Shown here piece by piece: positions 38,599 through 48,133 of a stretch of 64,000 nt of DNA (positions are counted from its first letter, which is position 1; each line of letters begins with the position of its first letter). Position numbers and translations under genes: made by a program. The stretch covers positions 1 to 64,000 of the forward strand of contig NZ_VDGT01000021.1 of assembly GCF_006335015.1 (NCBI RefSeq). Direction: 5' to 3'. The DNA comes from Streptomyces sedi. GTDB taxonomy: Bacteria > Actinomycetota > Actinomycetes > Streptomycetales > Streptomycetaceae. Below the pieces are notes generated by a model. That model made no database searches, was not told the DNA's origin, and saw only the letters and a list, made by a program, of their open reading frames with translations.

Positions 38599-39393
38599 TC
38601 AGGGGCAGACGGTGACCTCGGTCGGCCCGCTCACGGTGAGGGCGCGGTCGACCGGGGCGGTCCACTCGTAGCCGACCCCGGTGGCCGTGACGCTCAGCGC
38701 GTCGATGCCGGTGTCGTTCCAGGTGTGGGCGAAGGCGCCGCGCGCGGTGAGCGCGGTGCAGCCCTCGGCCTCGAAGATCAGGGCGGTGCTGCCGAGCGCG
38801 ACGTTCATGTCCTCGGCGTTCCGCTCCGGGTCGATGAGGAAGCCGACGCCGTTGCCGTTGACGTCGGCGGCGTCCTCGCGGCTGACGTTGGGGAACGCGT
38901 CGGTGGCGCCGGAGTGGTGGAGGACCTGGAGGACCGGGCGCACCCGGGCGTCGAACCAGGTGGCGACGGCCTGTTCGCCCCTCATCGGGTGCTCGGGGAT
39001 GTCGTGCCAGCGCCACTCGGTCAGCGCCAGCCAGCGCTGCCGCCCGTCGACCTCGCCGATCGAGTAGACCTCGGGTGGCGTGACGGCCACCCCGTCCGCC
39101 GGGGGAACGCTCTCGCTCTCGCGCGGTGCGCCGACCGGGGTGAGGCAGGCGACCTCGGCCAGCAGCCGGTCGACCTCGGCCTCCCCGCCGCCGGCGACGC
39201 GGGTCTCGCGGACCAGGGTCAACAGCCGGTTAACGCCCTCGTCGGTGTCGGGCGCGATCTCGGGCGCGCACTCCGCCGCGCCGCCCCCGGCGGCGGCGCC
39301 GGGCGGTGCCCAGGAGCAGAGCGCCAGCGCGGCCAGCGCGACGACCGGCCACGGACGGGAACGGGCGGGTCGCCAGGACGCGTTCGCTCGCAC
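38599..39393 (-). CDS. Secreted protein of unknown function
   Basis: 264 residues. Signal peptide of about 35 residues (VVALAALALCSWAPPGAAA). The mature part has several Cys (ECAPEIAP, ACLTP, EGCTAL, TVCP) suggesting disulphides, and an aromatic stretch around LALTEWRWHDIPEHP. No family recognised. GTG at 39393 with GGAGG 7 bases upstream. Separated from the MMPL gene by a long hairpin. Confidence 0.7.
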   Translation of the reverse strand: MRANASWRPARSRPWPVVALAALALCSWAPPGAAAGGGAAECAPEIAPDTDEGVNRLLTLVRETRVAGGGEAEVDRLLAEVACLTPVGAPRESESVPPADGVAVTPPEVYSIGEVDGRQRWLALTEWRWHDIPEHPMRGEQAVATWFDARVRPVLQVLHHSGATDAFPNVSREDAADVNGNGVGFLIDPERNAEDMNVALGSTALIFEAEGCTALTARGAFAHTWNDTGIDALSVTATGVGYEWTAPVDRALTVSGPTEVTVCP

Positions 39394-39534
39394 CAGTCGC
39401 CTCCCGACATGTCGACACGGCCGCCCCGCACGGAATCCGAAACCCTAGCCCACGCTCCGACCCTGGCAAAGGGTCGACGACACGTCCCGGCCACCCCGGG
39501 GGGCGCGGCGGGGGCGCGGCCGGGGGCGCACGAC

Positions 39535-39580
39535 TGAGGGGCCCGGCGCGGGGAACGATGTCCCCGCGCCGGGCCCCTCA
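39535..39580 (-). terminator. Perfect 20-bp hairpin terminator after the MMPL gene
   Basis: A flawless 20-bp inverted repeat (arms 39535-39554 and 39561-39580, 6-nt loop) 60 bases beyond the MMPL stop. One of the longest perfect stems in the window. Confidence 0.85.
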
Positions 39581-39639
39581 TGACACCCGGTCGCGGCTCG
39601 AAAGCCGGGTTGTGCGACGGCCGTCCCCGGCCGCTTCGA

Positions 39640-41883
39640 TCAGCTGACCCCGGCGGGCTCGCGCTCCTTGCTCAGCGAGGCGCGTCCCTTGCCGTTGGCC
39701 TCCAGATAGCGCTCCAGCGACTCGCCCTCCACGTCCACGTTGGGAACGATGCGGTCGAGCCAGCGGGGCAGGACCCAGGCGCGCTCGCCGATCAGGCCGA
39801 GCAGGGCCGGGACGATGGTCATCCGGACCACGAAGGCGTCCAGCAGGACGGCCGCGGCGAGGCCGATGCCCATCATCTTGATCATGGCGTCGCCGCCCGT
39901 GACGGCGAAGCCGGCGAAGACGCTGATCATGATCGCCGCGGCGGCGGTGACCACCCGGGCGTTGAGGTTGAAGCCGGTGACGACGGCCTGGCGCGGGTCC
40001 TCGCCGTGGACGTACGCCTCCCTCATGCGGGTGACCAGGAACACCTCGTAGTCCATGGCGAGTCCGAAGATCACACCCACCATGAAGATCGGCATCATGC
40101 TCATGATCGGCCCGGTGGACTCGACACCGACCAGGCTGGCGGCCCAACCCCACTGGAAGATCGCGACCACGATACCCAGGGCGGCGAGCACCGAGAGCAG
40201 GAAGCCGAGGGCGGCCTTCAGCGGCACGACCAGCGAACGGAAGACCAGCACCAGCAGCACGAACGCCAGGCCGACCACGAGGATCAGGTAGGGCACCAGC
40301 GCGTCCGACATGACCTTGGAGAAGTCGATGTTGGCGGCGGTGGTGCCGGAGACCAGCACGTTGGCGCCGGTGTCCGACTCGATCTGCGGCGCTATGTCGT
40401 TCCGCAGGTGGTTGACCAGGACCGTGGTGTCGTGGTCCGAGGGGCCGGTGGTCGGGAAGGCGAGCACCGTGGCGACGGTGCCCTCCGGGTTCACGTTGGG
40501 CGGCGCGGTCGCGAGGATCTCCTCCATCCCGCCGATCCGCTCGGAGACGTCGCTGGCGACCTGCTCGGCGTTCTCGCTCTCGATCACCATCATCAGCGGG
40601 CCGTTGAAGCCCGCCCCGAAGCCCTCGCTCAGCAGGTCGTAGGACTTGCGCAGCGTGGTGTCCTCGGGCTGGGTGCCGTTGTCCGGGAGGCCCTGCTCCA
40701 TGCTGGCCACCGGGACGGCCAGCACGCCGAGACCCACCACGGAGGCGGCCAGCACCAGCGCGGGGCGACGGAGCACGGCGCGGGCCCAGCGGGTGCCGCC
40801 GTTCTCCCGGCCCGGCTTGTTCAGCGAGTGGGGAACGCCGGTCTCCGGGTTCTGCTTGCGCAGCTTGCGGCCGAAGATCCGCTTCCCGACGATGCCGAGC
40901 GCGGCGGGGACCAGCGTCAGGGCCAGCACCACGGCGACGGCGACGGCGCCGGCGGCGGCGAAGCCCATCTTGGTGAGCAGCGGGACGTTGACCACGGCGA
41001 GGCCGGCGAGCGCGATGATCACCGTCAGGCCGGCGAAGACGACGGCGGAGCCGGCGGTGCCGACGGCGCGGCCGGCGGCCTCCTCCCGGCTGTGGCCCTC
41101 GACCAGCTCGGCTCGGTAACGCGAGGCGATGAAGAGCGCGTAGTCGATGCCGACCGCGAGGCCGATCATCATCGCCAGGATGCCGGTGGTCTCCGACAGG
41201 CCGAGCGTGCTGCTCAGCGCGGCGATGCCCATCATCGCGACACCGACGCCGACCAGCGCGGTCAGCAGCGGCAGACCGGCGGCGACCAGCGAACCGAAGG
41301 TGATGATCAGCACGATGGCGGCCACCACGATGCCGATGACCTCACCGCCGCCCATCTCCATCTCGCCCATCGCGACCTCGCCGTCGGCCTCGACGGTCAG
41401 CCCGGCGTCACGCCCGGTGTCCATCGCGTCGATCAGCTGGTCGCGCATCTCGGGCGTGATGTCGGCCCAGGTCGCGTCGTACGAGACCGACAGGTAGGCG
41501 GTGTCGCCCTCCGCGCTGACCGAGCCGGACTCGGGCGCGAACGGGTCGGTCACCGAGGCGACCAGGTCGCCCTGCTCCAGCTCGCCCCGCACGTCGGCGA
41601 TCGCGGACTGGTACTCCGAGGAATCCAGCAGCGAGGAACCGTCGGGGGTCTGGAAGACCACGCGCGATTCGAGGTTTTCCGCGTTGGCCTGCGGGAACTG
41701 CTCCTCCATGACATCGAAGGCCTCCTGGGCCTCCGTGCCGGGGAGCGCGAAGTCGTCTTCCGGCGGTGTCCCCGCCGACGCCGCGACTCCGCTGATACCG
41801 AAGAGGAGCGCGAGCCACAGCAGCGCCACCCACCAGCGGCGCCGGAAGCTCAGGCGTCCGAGTTTGTACAAGAACGTAGCCAC
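39640..41883 (-). CDS. MMPL/RND-family transporter
   Basis: 747 residues, twelve predicted membrane segments in the MMPL layout (segment 1, about 150-residue external domain, segments 2-6; repeated). Seen: RRRWWVALLWLALLFGISG, GLAVGIDYALFIASRYRAEL and GLAMDYEVFLVTRMREAYVHG, the two conserved Asp-Tyr pairs of the proton relay. Exports lipids or drugs using the proton gradient; substrate unknown. GTG at 41883 with AGGAG about 12 bases upstream. A ATGAG-TCAG-CTCAT dyad lies 43 bases upstream. Divergent from tricorn. Confidence 0.93.
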   Translation of the reverse strand: MATFLYKLGRLSFRRRWWVALLWLALLFGISGVAASAGTPPEDDFALPGTEAQEAFDVMEEQFPQANAENLESRVVFQTPDGSSLLDSSEYQSAIADVRGELEQGDLVASVTDPFAPESGSVSAEGDTAYLSVSYDATWADITPEMRDQLIDAMDTGRDAGLTVEADGEVAMGEMEMGGGEVIGIVVAAIVLIITFGSLVAAGLPLLTALVGVGVAMMGIAALSSTLGLSETTGILAMMIGLAVGIDYALFIASRYRAELVEGHSREEAAGRAVGTAGSAVVFAGLTVIIALAGLAVVNVPLLTKMGFAAAGAVAVAVVLALTLVPAALGIVGKRIFGRKLRKQNPETGVPHSLNKPGRENGGTRWARAVLRRPALVLAASVVGLGVLAVPVASMEQGLPDNGTQPEDTTLRKSYDLLSEGFGAGFNGPLMMVIESENAEQVASDVSERIGGMEEILATAPPNVNPEGTVATVLAFPTTGPSDHDTTVLVNHLRNDIAPQIESDTGANVLVSGTTAANIDFSKVMSDALVPYLILVVGLAFVLLVLVFRSLVVPLKAALGFLLSVLAALGIVVAIFQWGWAASLVGVESTGPIMSMMPIFMVGVIFGLAMDYEVFLVTRMREAYVHGEDPRQAVVTGFNLNARVVTAAAAIMISVFAGFAVTGGDAMIKMMGIGLAAAVLLDAFVVRMTIVPALLGLIGERAWVLPRWLDRIVPNVDVEGESLERYLEANGKGRASLSKEREPAGVS

Positions 41884-41925
41884 GGGGCAGGTTCTCCTGT
41901 CCGGGTGTCGTGGATCGATTACCAG

Positions 41926-41939
41926 ATGAGTCAGCTCAT
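41926..41939. promoter_or_regulatory. ATGAG-N4-CTCAT dyad upstream of the MMPL gene
   Basis: Perfect 5-bp arms around TCAG in the 173-bp gap between the divergent MMPL and tricorn genes. Resembles a small repressor operator; no regulator gene is adjacent. Confidence 0.4.
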
Positions 41940-42056
41940 GTCACGAGACGCAGCACAGCCCGTTGAGGATGAGCCCGGCACGAGCTTGTGATGCGAATCA
42001 CTTTTCGTGCCGCTTTGTGACTTGCCGCTGCTTTCCGTGACCCGAAGCATGGGAGG

Positions 42057-45000
42057 GTGAGCGACGAACCGAACTCATCTGACGCACCGCCGCGCCCGCG
42101 ACCGGAGACCTCGGCTCCGAGTCCCGACGGGTATCTGAGATTTCCGCATCTCCACGGTGACCTGTTGTGCTTTGTCGCCGAAGACGATCTGTGGCTGGCT
42201 CCGTTGCCCTCCGCAGGCCCAGGCCACACGGTGAAGGACCGGGCCTGGCGACTCACCGTCGATCGTACCCGGCTGGGGCCGCCGAGGTTCTCCCCGGACG
42301 GACGCCACATCGCGTTCACCAGCTGGCGCACGCTCGACCCCGAGATCCACCTCGCCCCGGTCGACGGGGGCCCGGTCAGCCAGCTGACGCACTGGGCCTC
42401 CTACGACACCCGCGTCCGCGGGTGGACGCCGCCCGACGACTCGGGGCAGAGCAGGATCCTGGCCGTCGGCTCCCACCAGCAGCCGTTCTCCCACTTCGCC
42501 CGCGCCTACACGGTGCCGACGGCCGGCGGGCCCGGCGAGGAGCTGCCCTGGGGGCCGGTCTCGGACCTCGCGGTCCGGGGGCACGGCGGGGAGCGGCAGA
42601 CCCTGCTGCTGACCGGCGCCGCCTCCCACGACCCGGCGGACTGGAAGCGCTACCGGGGCGGCGGGACGGGACGCCTCTGGCACCACGGCGAACGGCTGTT
42701 GGCCGACCTCGGTGGGCAGTTGAACAGCCCGATGTACGTCGGCGACCGGATCGCGTTCCTCTCCGACCACGAGGGCGTCGGCAACCTCTACTCCTGCCTC
42801 CCCGACGGCAGCCAGCTGTGGCGCCACACCGACCACGACGCGTTCTACGCACGGCACGCGTCGACGGACGGGCACCGGGTGGTCTACCAGTGCGCTGGCG
42901 AGCTGTGGCTCCTGGAGGACCTGGGCCCCGGCTCCGTCCCGCGCCGGCTGCCGCTGCGGCTGGGCGGAGCCCGCACCGGGCGCCGGCCGTACCAGGTGCA
43001 CACGCCGAGCCACGTGGAGTCGCTGACGGTGGACACCACCGGGCGGGCCAGCGCGATCTGTGTGCGGGGCGGCCTGTACTGGCTGACGCACCGGGACGGG
43101 CCGGCGCGCGCGCTGGCCGAGGCTCCCGGCGTGCGGGTGCGGCTGCCGGAGATGCTGGGCGACTCGGGCCGCATCGCCTACCTCACGGACGCCGACGGCG
43201 AGGACGCCATCGAGGTCGCCCACCTCCCGCGCGTCAGCGGAGGTCGCGAGCCGGTGCGGCTGGCCACCGGGCCGCTGGGCCGGGTGCGGGAGTTGGTGGC
43301 GACCCCGGACGGGACGGGCCTCGCCGTCGCGACCCACGACGGGCGGCTGCTGCTGGTGCGGCTGCCGGACGACGGGGGCGCGGACGCCTCCGGCGAGGGG
43401 GGCGGGGTCGGCCTCGCGGCCGAGGCCGACGGGGGCGCGGACGCCTCCGGCGAGGACGGGAGCGGCCTCGCGGCCGAGGGCGAGGTTGGGGCCGGGGTCG
43501 ACGCCGAGGGCGAGGTTGGGGCCGAGAAGGATGCGGAAGTCGGGGGCGAGGGTGATGCCGATGCCGCCGTCGAGACCCGAACGGAAACCGGAACCCGTTC
43601 CGGGCCCGGCGCCGGGCCCGGAACCGCGACCGAGACCAGCAGTGAGACCGAGACCGGGCCTGGGACCGGATCCGGAATCGCGACCGAGACCGGCGGTGAG
43701 ACCGAGACCGAGACCGGGCCCGGAACCAAGGCCAAAGCCGAGACCTGTCCCGGCACCGGAACCAAGGCCAAGACCGAGGCCGAGGCCAAGGCCGGGCCCG
43801 GTGCTGGCGCCGGCACCGAAACCGCGACCGAGACCGAGACCGCGACCGCGACCGGCGGGGACGTCCGGGAGGAGGAGCCTCTCTCGGACCCCGCCGAGGC
43901 GGCGGGGCAGGCGTTGCTGCCGCGGGTGACGGAGGTCGCGCGGTCGGTCAACGGGCCCGTCCGCGACCTCGCGTTCTCGCCCGACTCCCGCTGGCTGGCC
44001 TGGGCGCACCCGGGCATCGGGCGGTCGTTGAGCCAGATCCGGATCGCCGAGCTGGGCGGTGAGACCCCGACCGTGGTGGAGGTCACCGACGGCCGGTTCG
44101 AGGACGAGGAGCCGGTCTTCACCTCCGACGGGCGGTTTCTCGCCTTTCTCTCCTGGCGCGGCTTCGACCCGGTCTACGACGTGCACACCGGCGGGATGTC
44201 GTTCCCGTTGGGCTGCCGCCCTTATCTCGTTCCGCTCTCCTCGGCGACCAGGTCCCCGTTCGCCATCACGCCCGAGGGGCGGCCGGCCGCCGGTGGGTTG
44301 GACCCGGACGAGACGGCGGGCGACGTCGGGGAGGCAGGGGCCGAGGGGCGGGTGACCGTGGAGGTCGAGGGGCTGGGAAGCCGGGTCACGCCGTTCCCCG
44401 TCGCCGCCTCGAAGTACTCCTCGCTGTACCCGGTCAGCGGCGGCGGACTGGTGTGGCTGCGGTGGCCGATCTCCGGGGCGCTCGGCGAGACGTTCCTCAA
44501 CCCGGACAACACGTCGGGCAAGCCGACGCTGGAGCACTTCGACCTGGCCAAGGCGAAGCGGAGCGAACTCGCCGACGGCGTCGACTGGTTCGCTCCCAGC
44601 GGGGACGGGACCCGGCTGGTGGTCAGCGAGGAGCAGGACCTGTCGGTGGTCTCCGCGACGGACTCCACGGACAGCGACTCGGCGGTCAGGATCGACCTGC
44701 GGCGGATCGTGCATGTCGCGGAGCCGGCGGCCGAGTGGCGGCAGTCGTTCGACGAGGCGGGCCGGCTGGTGCGGGACTTCTTCTGGGACCCCGGGATGTG
44801 CGGCATCGACTGGTCCGCGGTGCTCGACCAGTACCGCCCGCTGGTGGAACGGGTCGCGAGCCCGGACGAGTTCGCGGACCTGCTGACCGAGACGATGGGC
44901 GAGCTGGGCACCTCGCACGCCTATGTCAGCGCGGGGCGGCTCAACGAGGGGCCGTGGCAGTACCACAGGCCCCAGGGGCTGCTGGGCGCCAACTTCTGCC

Positions 45001-45989
45001 GGACGAAGGACGGTTCGGGGTGGCAGCTGGCGCGCGTGCTGCCCGGCGACTCGTCGGACTCCAAGGCGCGTTCCCCGCTGGCCGGCACCGGGGTGCGGGA
45101 GGGCGCGGTGCTGACCCATGTCGGGGGGCGGCCGGTGGACGCGGCGGCCGGCCCGTGGCCGCTGCTCGCCGGCACGGGCGGCACCAGCGTGGAGCTGACC
45201 TTCGCCGACGGGTCGGGCCGCCGGCGGAGGGTGGCCGTGGTGCCGCTGGTCGACGACCGGCAGCTGCGGTACCAGGACTGGGTGGCCCGGCGGCGTGAGC
45301 TGGTGCGGGAGTTGAGCGCCGGCCGCTGCGGCTATGTGCACATCCCGGACATGGGCGGCTCCGGCTGGGCGCAGTTCAACCGGGACCTGCGGCGCGAGTT
45401 CGACCGCGAGGCGCTGATCGTGGACGTCCGGGGCAACGCGGGCGGCCACATCAGCGAGCTGGTGGTGGAGAAGCTGAGCCGCACCATCCTCGGCTGGGAC
45501 CTGACGCGCAACGCCCAGCCCGTCTCGTACACCTCGAACGCGCCGAGGGGCCCGGTCGTCGCGGTCGCGGACGAGGCGACCTCCTCCGACGGGGACATGA
45601 TCACGGCGGCGTTCCGGCTGCTGGGGATCGGGCCCGTGGTGGGGTCGCGGACCTGGGGCGGGGTCGTCGGGATCACCGGGGAGCACCGGCTCGGGGACGG
45701 CACGGACATCACGGTGCCGATGAACGCCGCGTGGTTCGACGCCTACGGCTGGGACGTGGAGAACCACGGCGTCGCGCCGGACATCGAGGCGCTGCGCACG
45801 CCGCTGGACTGGGCGGAGGGGCGTTCCGTGGTGCTGGACACGGCGGTGCGGGTCGCGCTCGACCTGTTGGAACGCCATCCGGCGGCCCGGCCGCCCGGCT
45901 ACCAGCGGGTTCCGGACCGGGGCCGCCCCCCGCTGCCGCCGAGGACGGCGGCGCCGGTGCGGGAGTGCGAGGACGGCGGGTCCGTGTGA
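42057..45989 (+). CDS. Tricorn protease with large low-complexity insertion
   Basis: 1310 residues, about 200 more than usual. Layout: beta-propeller (1-435), insertion rich in Glu, Thr, Gly, Ala (about 439-605), second propeller part (about 620-880, from SVNGPVRDLAFSPD), then the catalytic half with PDZ and the Ser protease core: GTSHAYV (Ser-His), VDVRGNAGGHISELV, TSSDGDMITAAF (nucleophile Ser) and VENHGVAPDIEAL (Glu). Tricorn degrades peptides released by the proteasome. The GTG at 42057 directly follows GGGAGG, which is unusually close; initiation may be leaderless. The insertion looks like expanded 6- and 12-bp repeats and sits between structural domains. Confidence 0.95.
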   Translation: MSDEPNSSDAPPRPRPETSAPSPDGYLRFPHLHGDLLCFVAEDDLWLAPLPSAGPGHTVKDRAWRLTVDRTRLGPPRFSPDGRHIAFTSWRTLDPEIHLAPVDGGPVSQLTHWASYDTRVRGWTPPDDSGQSRILAVGSHQQPFSHFARAYTVPTAGGPGEELPWGPVSDLAVRGHGGERQTLLLTGAASHDPADWKRYRGGGTGRLWHHGERLLADLGGQLNSPMYVGDRIAFLSDHEGVGNLYSCLPDGSQLWRHTDHDAFYARHASTDGHRVVYQCAGELWLLEDLGPGSVPRRLPLRLGGARTGRRPYQVHTPSHVESLTVDTTGRASAICVRGGLYWLTHRDGPARALAEAPGVRVRLPEMLGDSGRIAYLTDADGEDAIEVAHLPRVSGGREPVRLATGPLGRVRELVATPDGTGLAVATHDGRLLLVRLPDDGGADASGEGGGVGLAAEADGGADASGEDGSGLAAEGEVGAGVDAEGEVGAEKDAEVGGEGDADAAVETRTETGTRSGPGAGPGTATETSSETETGPGTGSGIATETGGETETETGPGTKAKAETCPGTGTKAKTEAEAKAGPGAGAGTETATETETATATGGDVREEEPLSDPAEAAGQALLPRVTEVARSVNGPVRDLAFSPDSRWLAWAHPGIGRSLSQIRIAELGGETPTVVEVTDGRFEDEEPVFTSDGRFLAFLSWRGFDPVYDVHTGGMSFPLGCRPYLVPLSSATRSPFAITPEGRPAAGGLDPDETAGDVGEAGAEGRVTVEVEGLGSRVTPFPVAASKYSSLYPVSGGGLVWLRWPISGALGETFLNPDNTSGKPTLEHFDLAKAKRSELADGVDWFAPSGDGTRLVVSEEQDLSVVSATDSTDSDSAVRIDLRRIVHVAEPAAEWRQSFDEAGRLVRDFFWDPGMCGIDWSAVLDQYRPLVERVASPDEFADLLTETMGELGTSHAYVSAGRLNEGPWQYHRPQGLLGANFCRTKDGSGWQLARVLPGDSSDSKARSPLAGTGVREGAVLTHVGGRPVDAAAGPWPLLAGTGGTSVELTFADGSGRRRRVAVVPLVDDRQLRYQDWVARRRELVRELSAGRCGYVHIPDMGGSGWAQFNRDLRREFDREALIVDVRGNAGGHISELVVEKLSRTILGWDLTRNAQPVSYTSNAPRGPVVAVADEATSSDGDMITAAFRLLGIGPVVGSRTWGGVVGITGEHRLGDGTDITVPMNAAWFDAYGWDVENHGVAPDIEALRTPLDWAEGRSVVLDTAVRVALDLLERHPAARPPGYQRVPDRGRPPLPPRTAAPVRECEDGGSV
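43371..43870. repeat. Low-complexity repeat expansion inside tricorn protease
   Basis: About 500 bp built of short in-frame repeats on GACCGAGACCGG-, GGCCGAGG- and GACGCCTCCGGCGAG-type words, encoding TETGPGT-, KAKTEAE- and GGADASGE-like runs. Flanking sequence is normal tricorn. The direct copies at 43379 and 43436 (GGGCGCGGACGCCTCCGGCGAG) are nearly identical. Confidence 0.85.
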
Positions 45990-46069
45990 CGCTGGATGCG
46001 GGACGGTGGTTTTGACCCGCTTGTTCCCGTGACAGGCCAATCCGTCTTCTCTGCGAGGAGTGGCAGCAC

Positions 46070-46267
46070 ATGGGCATCTCGGACCAGTTCAAGGACAAGG
46101 CCCACGAACTCCAGGACCGCGCCAAGGACGCCATGGACAAGGGCAAGGAGCAGTCCAAGGAGCGCAAGGGCGACAAGGGCGGCCAGGGCGACAGCCCGAT
46201 GGACAAGGCCAAGGACAAGGCCCAGAAGGCCGCCGACCGCGCCAAGCAGTACGGCCAGGACAAGTGA
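46070..46267 (+). CDS. Small, highly charged helical protein (stress/antitoxin-like)
   Basis: 65 residues, 40% Lys/Asp/Glu, almost no hydrophobic core: ISDQFKDKAHELQDRAKDAMDKGKE and MDKAKDKAQKAADRAKQYG, with a disordered Gly/Ser/Lys middle. It resembles CsbD-like stress proteins and the MT0933-type 'antitoxin' group, and LEA-like hydrophilins. No partner toxin is adjacent. ATG at 46070 with GAGGAG 9 bases upstream. A perfect hairpin follows. Confidence 0.75.
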   Translation: MGISDQFKDKAHELQDRAKDAMDKGKEQSKERKGDKGGQGDSPMDKAKDKAQKAADRAKQYGQDK

Positions 46268-46305
46268 GCCGGGGCGACTGAGCCCGCTCGCTCCGTCCCG
46301 GTGAA

Positions 46306-46340
46306 CGCGGGGGGCCGCCGCTCGTCGGCGGCCCCCCGCG
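46306..46340 (+). terminator. Perfect 15-bp hairpin after the small charged protein gene
   Basis: CGCGGGGGGCCGCCG-CTCGT-CGGCGGCCCCCCGCG: perfect 15-bp stem, 5-nt loop, 39 bases after the stop. Confidence 0.85.
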
Positions 46341-46383
46341 CGGCGCCCCGTCCCGGCCCCCTGGCCGGGACGGGGCGCCGCGC
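46338..46383 (-). terminator. Second perfect hairpin (21 bp), terminator of the FMO operon
   Basis: Arms 46338-46358 and 46363-46383 pair perfectly over 21 bp around a 4-nt loop, 15 bases beyond the SDR stop on the minus strand. It shares 3 bases with the preceding hairpin, so two terminators are packed back to back between convergent units. Confidence 0.85.
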
Positions 46384-46397
46384 CGTGCCGTCCGGCC

Positions 46398-47270
46398 TCA
46401 GCCGGCGGCGCGACCGCCGGGGCCGACCAGGCCGCGGTGGCCGGTCCCGGGGCCGAGCGCCCGCAGCCGCCGCTGCGCGAGGCGCCCGCCCACCACCGCG
46501 GGCAGCGCGCCGCGCACCGGCACGGCCGCGCGCAGCCAGCGCTGGGCGTAGATGTGGACCGCGCGGCGTTCGATGCCGGCGGCGAGCCGGGCGACCGCGG
46601 GGGCCAGCGGGTGGGTGAGATTGGCGGGGAAGGGCAACTTGCGGCGCATCGCGGCCAGTTGCTTGTCCTCGTCGGCGCCGCGCACCATGTCGGTGTCGGT
46701 CCAGCTGAGATAGCCGACGCCGACCCGCACGCCGTCCGCGGCGACCTCGGCTCGCAGACTGTGCGCGAACGCCTCCACACCGGACTTCGAGGCACAGTAG
46801 GCGGTCATCAGCGGTGCGGGGGTGATCGCCGCGAACGAGGCGATCTGGAGGTAGTAGCCGCGGCTGTCGCGCAGCGCCGGCAGGAAGGCGCGGCAGGTGG
46901 TGGCCGAGCCGAGCAGGTTGACCTCGATCACCCGGCGCCAGACGTCCTCGGGGCTCTCGGCGAACGGCCCCCCGGTGGCGACGCCGGCGTTGGCGACCAC
47001 GGTGTCCACCCGGCCGTAGTGCGCCCGTATCTCGTCGGCGACCCGGCGCATCGCGTCGGCGTCGGTGACGTCGGCCGCCCAGTGCGCGGCCTCCCCCGGC
47101 AGGTTCCGGGCGACCCCGGCGAGCCGGTCGGGTTCGAGTCCGACGAGCGCGAGGCGGGCGCCGCGCCCGGCGAGCATGTCGGCCAGCTCGGCGCCGATGC
47201 CGCGCGCGGCGCCGGTGACGACGACCACCTGCCCCGCGAGCGGGCGCCGGCGACGGGGAAATCCACTCAC
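46398..47270 (-). CDS. Short-chain dehydrogenase/reductase
   Basis: 290 residues. NAD(P) loop VVVVTGAARGIGAELAD, NAG motif VVANAGVATGGP, and catalytic Ser and YxxxK as QIASFAAIT and YCASKSG. The C-terminal 60 residues are extended and Arg-rich. GTG overlaps the hydrolase stop (GTGA). Third gene of FMO-hydrolase-SDR, an association also seen in the mycobacterial mymA-type cluster. Substrate unknown. Confidence 0.9.
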   Translation of the reverse strand: MSGFPRRRRPLAGQVVVVTGAARGIGAELADMLAGRGARLALVGLEPDRLAGVARNLPGEAAHWAADVTDADAMRRVADEIRAHYGRVDTVVANAGVATGGPFAESPEDVWRRVIEVNLLGSATTCRAFLPALRDSRGYYLQIASFAAITPAPLMTAYCASKSGVEAFAHSLRAEVAADGVRVGVGYLSWTDTDMVRGADEDKQLAAMRRKLPFPANLTHPLAPAVARLAAGIERRAVHIYAQRWLRAAVPVRGALPAVVGGRLAQRRLRALGPGTGHRGLVGPGGRAAG

Positions 47271-48133
47271 AGGTACTCCTTCGCCAGCTTGCCGAGCGTC
47301 TCGGCCACGGTGTCGGGTGCCTCGACGGGTGTCATGTGCCCGACGCCCGGCAGTTCGGTGAAGCCGGCGGGGCGGCTGAGCCGGCCGTGGATGCGGTGGG
47401 CGTGCACCGGCGGGGTGAGCCGGTCGGCGGTGCCCTGCAACACGGCGACGGGCAGGTCGAGTCGGGGAACGTGCGCGGAGAGGTCGAGCGAGGCGAGCAC
47501 GGCCCCCCACTCGGCGCGGGCGCGGCGCGGGCAGGCGTTGACCATCCGCGCGACGCCCTCCAGCTGCCCCGGGGTGGCGCCGGGGCCGAGGGTGATGTGG
47601 CGGATGATCCGCCGGGAGAGCGGGGTGAGCGGCCCGTAGGGCAGCCGGGTCCGCAGGAACGCGCGGTGGGCGCGGTCCCGCCAGCCGCCGGGACGCAGTG
47701 GCAGCACGGTGGACTCGCCCGCGAGGCGGTCGGTCCCGGTGCTGCACAGCAGCGCGGCGGCGGCGCGTTCCCGCAGCTCGGGGCGGTCGGCGGCGGCGAA
47801 GACCGTCATGGCGCCCATCGAGTGGCCGCAGAGCACGGCGCGTCGCCCCTCGTCGAGGGTGGCCTCCAGCACCGCGCACAGGTCGTCGGCGAGCGCCTCG
47901 ACCGAGCAACTGCCGGGCGTGGGCCGGGAGTCGCCGTGTCCGCGCTGGTCGTAGGCGACGACGCGGTGTCCCTCCGCGCGGAGTTGGCGGGCGACGGGGT
48001 GCCAGAAGGTGGTGTCGCAGGTCCAGCCGTGCACCAGGACCACGGTCGGCGCGTCGTCCGGGCCGCTGATCTCGGTGTGGAGGCGGGCGCCGCCCGTGGA
48101 GGTGACCTGGAGTCGTCGGACGTCTTCAGCCAT
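47267..48133 (-). CDS. Alpha/beta hydrolase
   Basis: 288 residues. TVVLVHGWTCDTTFWHPVARQL (oxyanion HG), YDQRGHGDS, nucleophile elbow LCGHSMGAM (GHSMG), Asp in GTADRLTPP and His in PGVGHMTPVEAPD complete the triad. Could hydrolyse esters made by the neighbouring Baeyer-Villiger-type monooxygenase. ATG at 48133 overlaps the FMO stop by 8 bases. Confidence 0.92.
   Translation of the reverse strand: MAEDVRRLQVTSTGGARLHTEISGPDDAPTVVLVHGWTCDTTFWHPVARQLRAEGHRVVAYDQRGHGDSRPTPGSCSVEALADDLCAVLEATLDEGRRAVLCGHSMGAMTVFAAADRPELRERAAAALLCSTGTDRLAGESTVLPLRPGGWRDRAHRAFLRTRLPYGPLTPLSRRIIRHITLGPGATPGQLEGVARMVNACPRRARAEWGAVLASLDLSAHVPRLDLPVAVLQGTADRLTPPVHAHRIHGRLSRPAGFTELPGVGHMTPVEAPDTVAETLGKLAKEYL

Noticed and set aside
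42075..46040. A 1321-codon open frame antisense to tricorn protease
   Set aside because: Shadow of extreme third-position GC bias; the product is Arg/Pro/Val-rich with no recognisable fold while the plus strand carries a complete protease.
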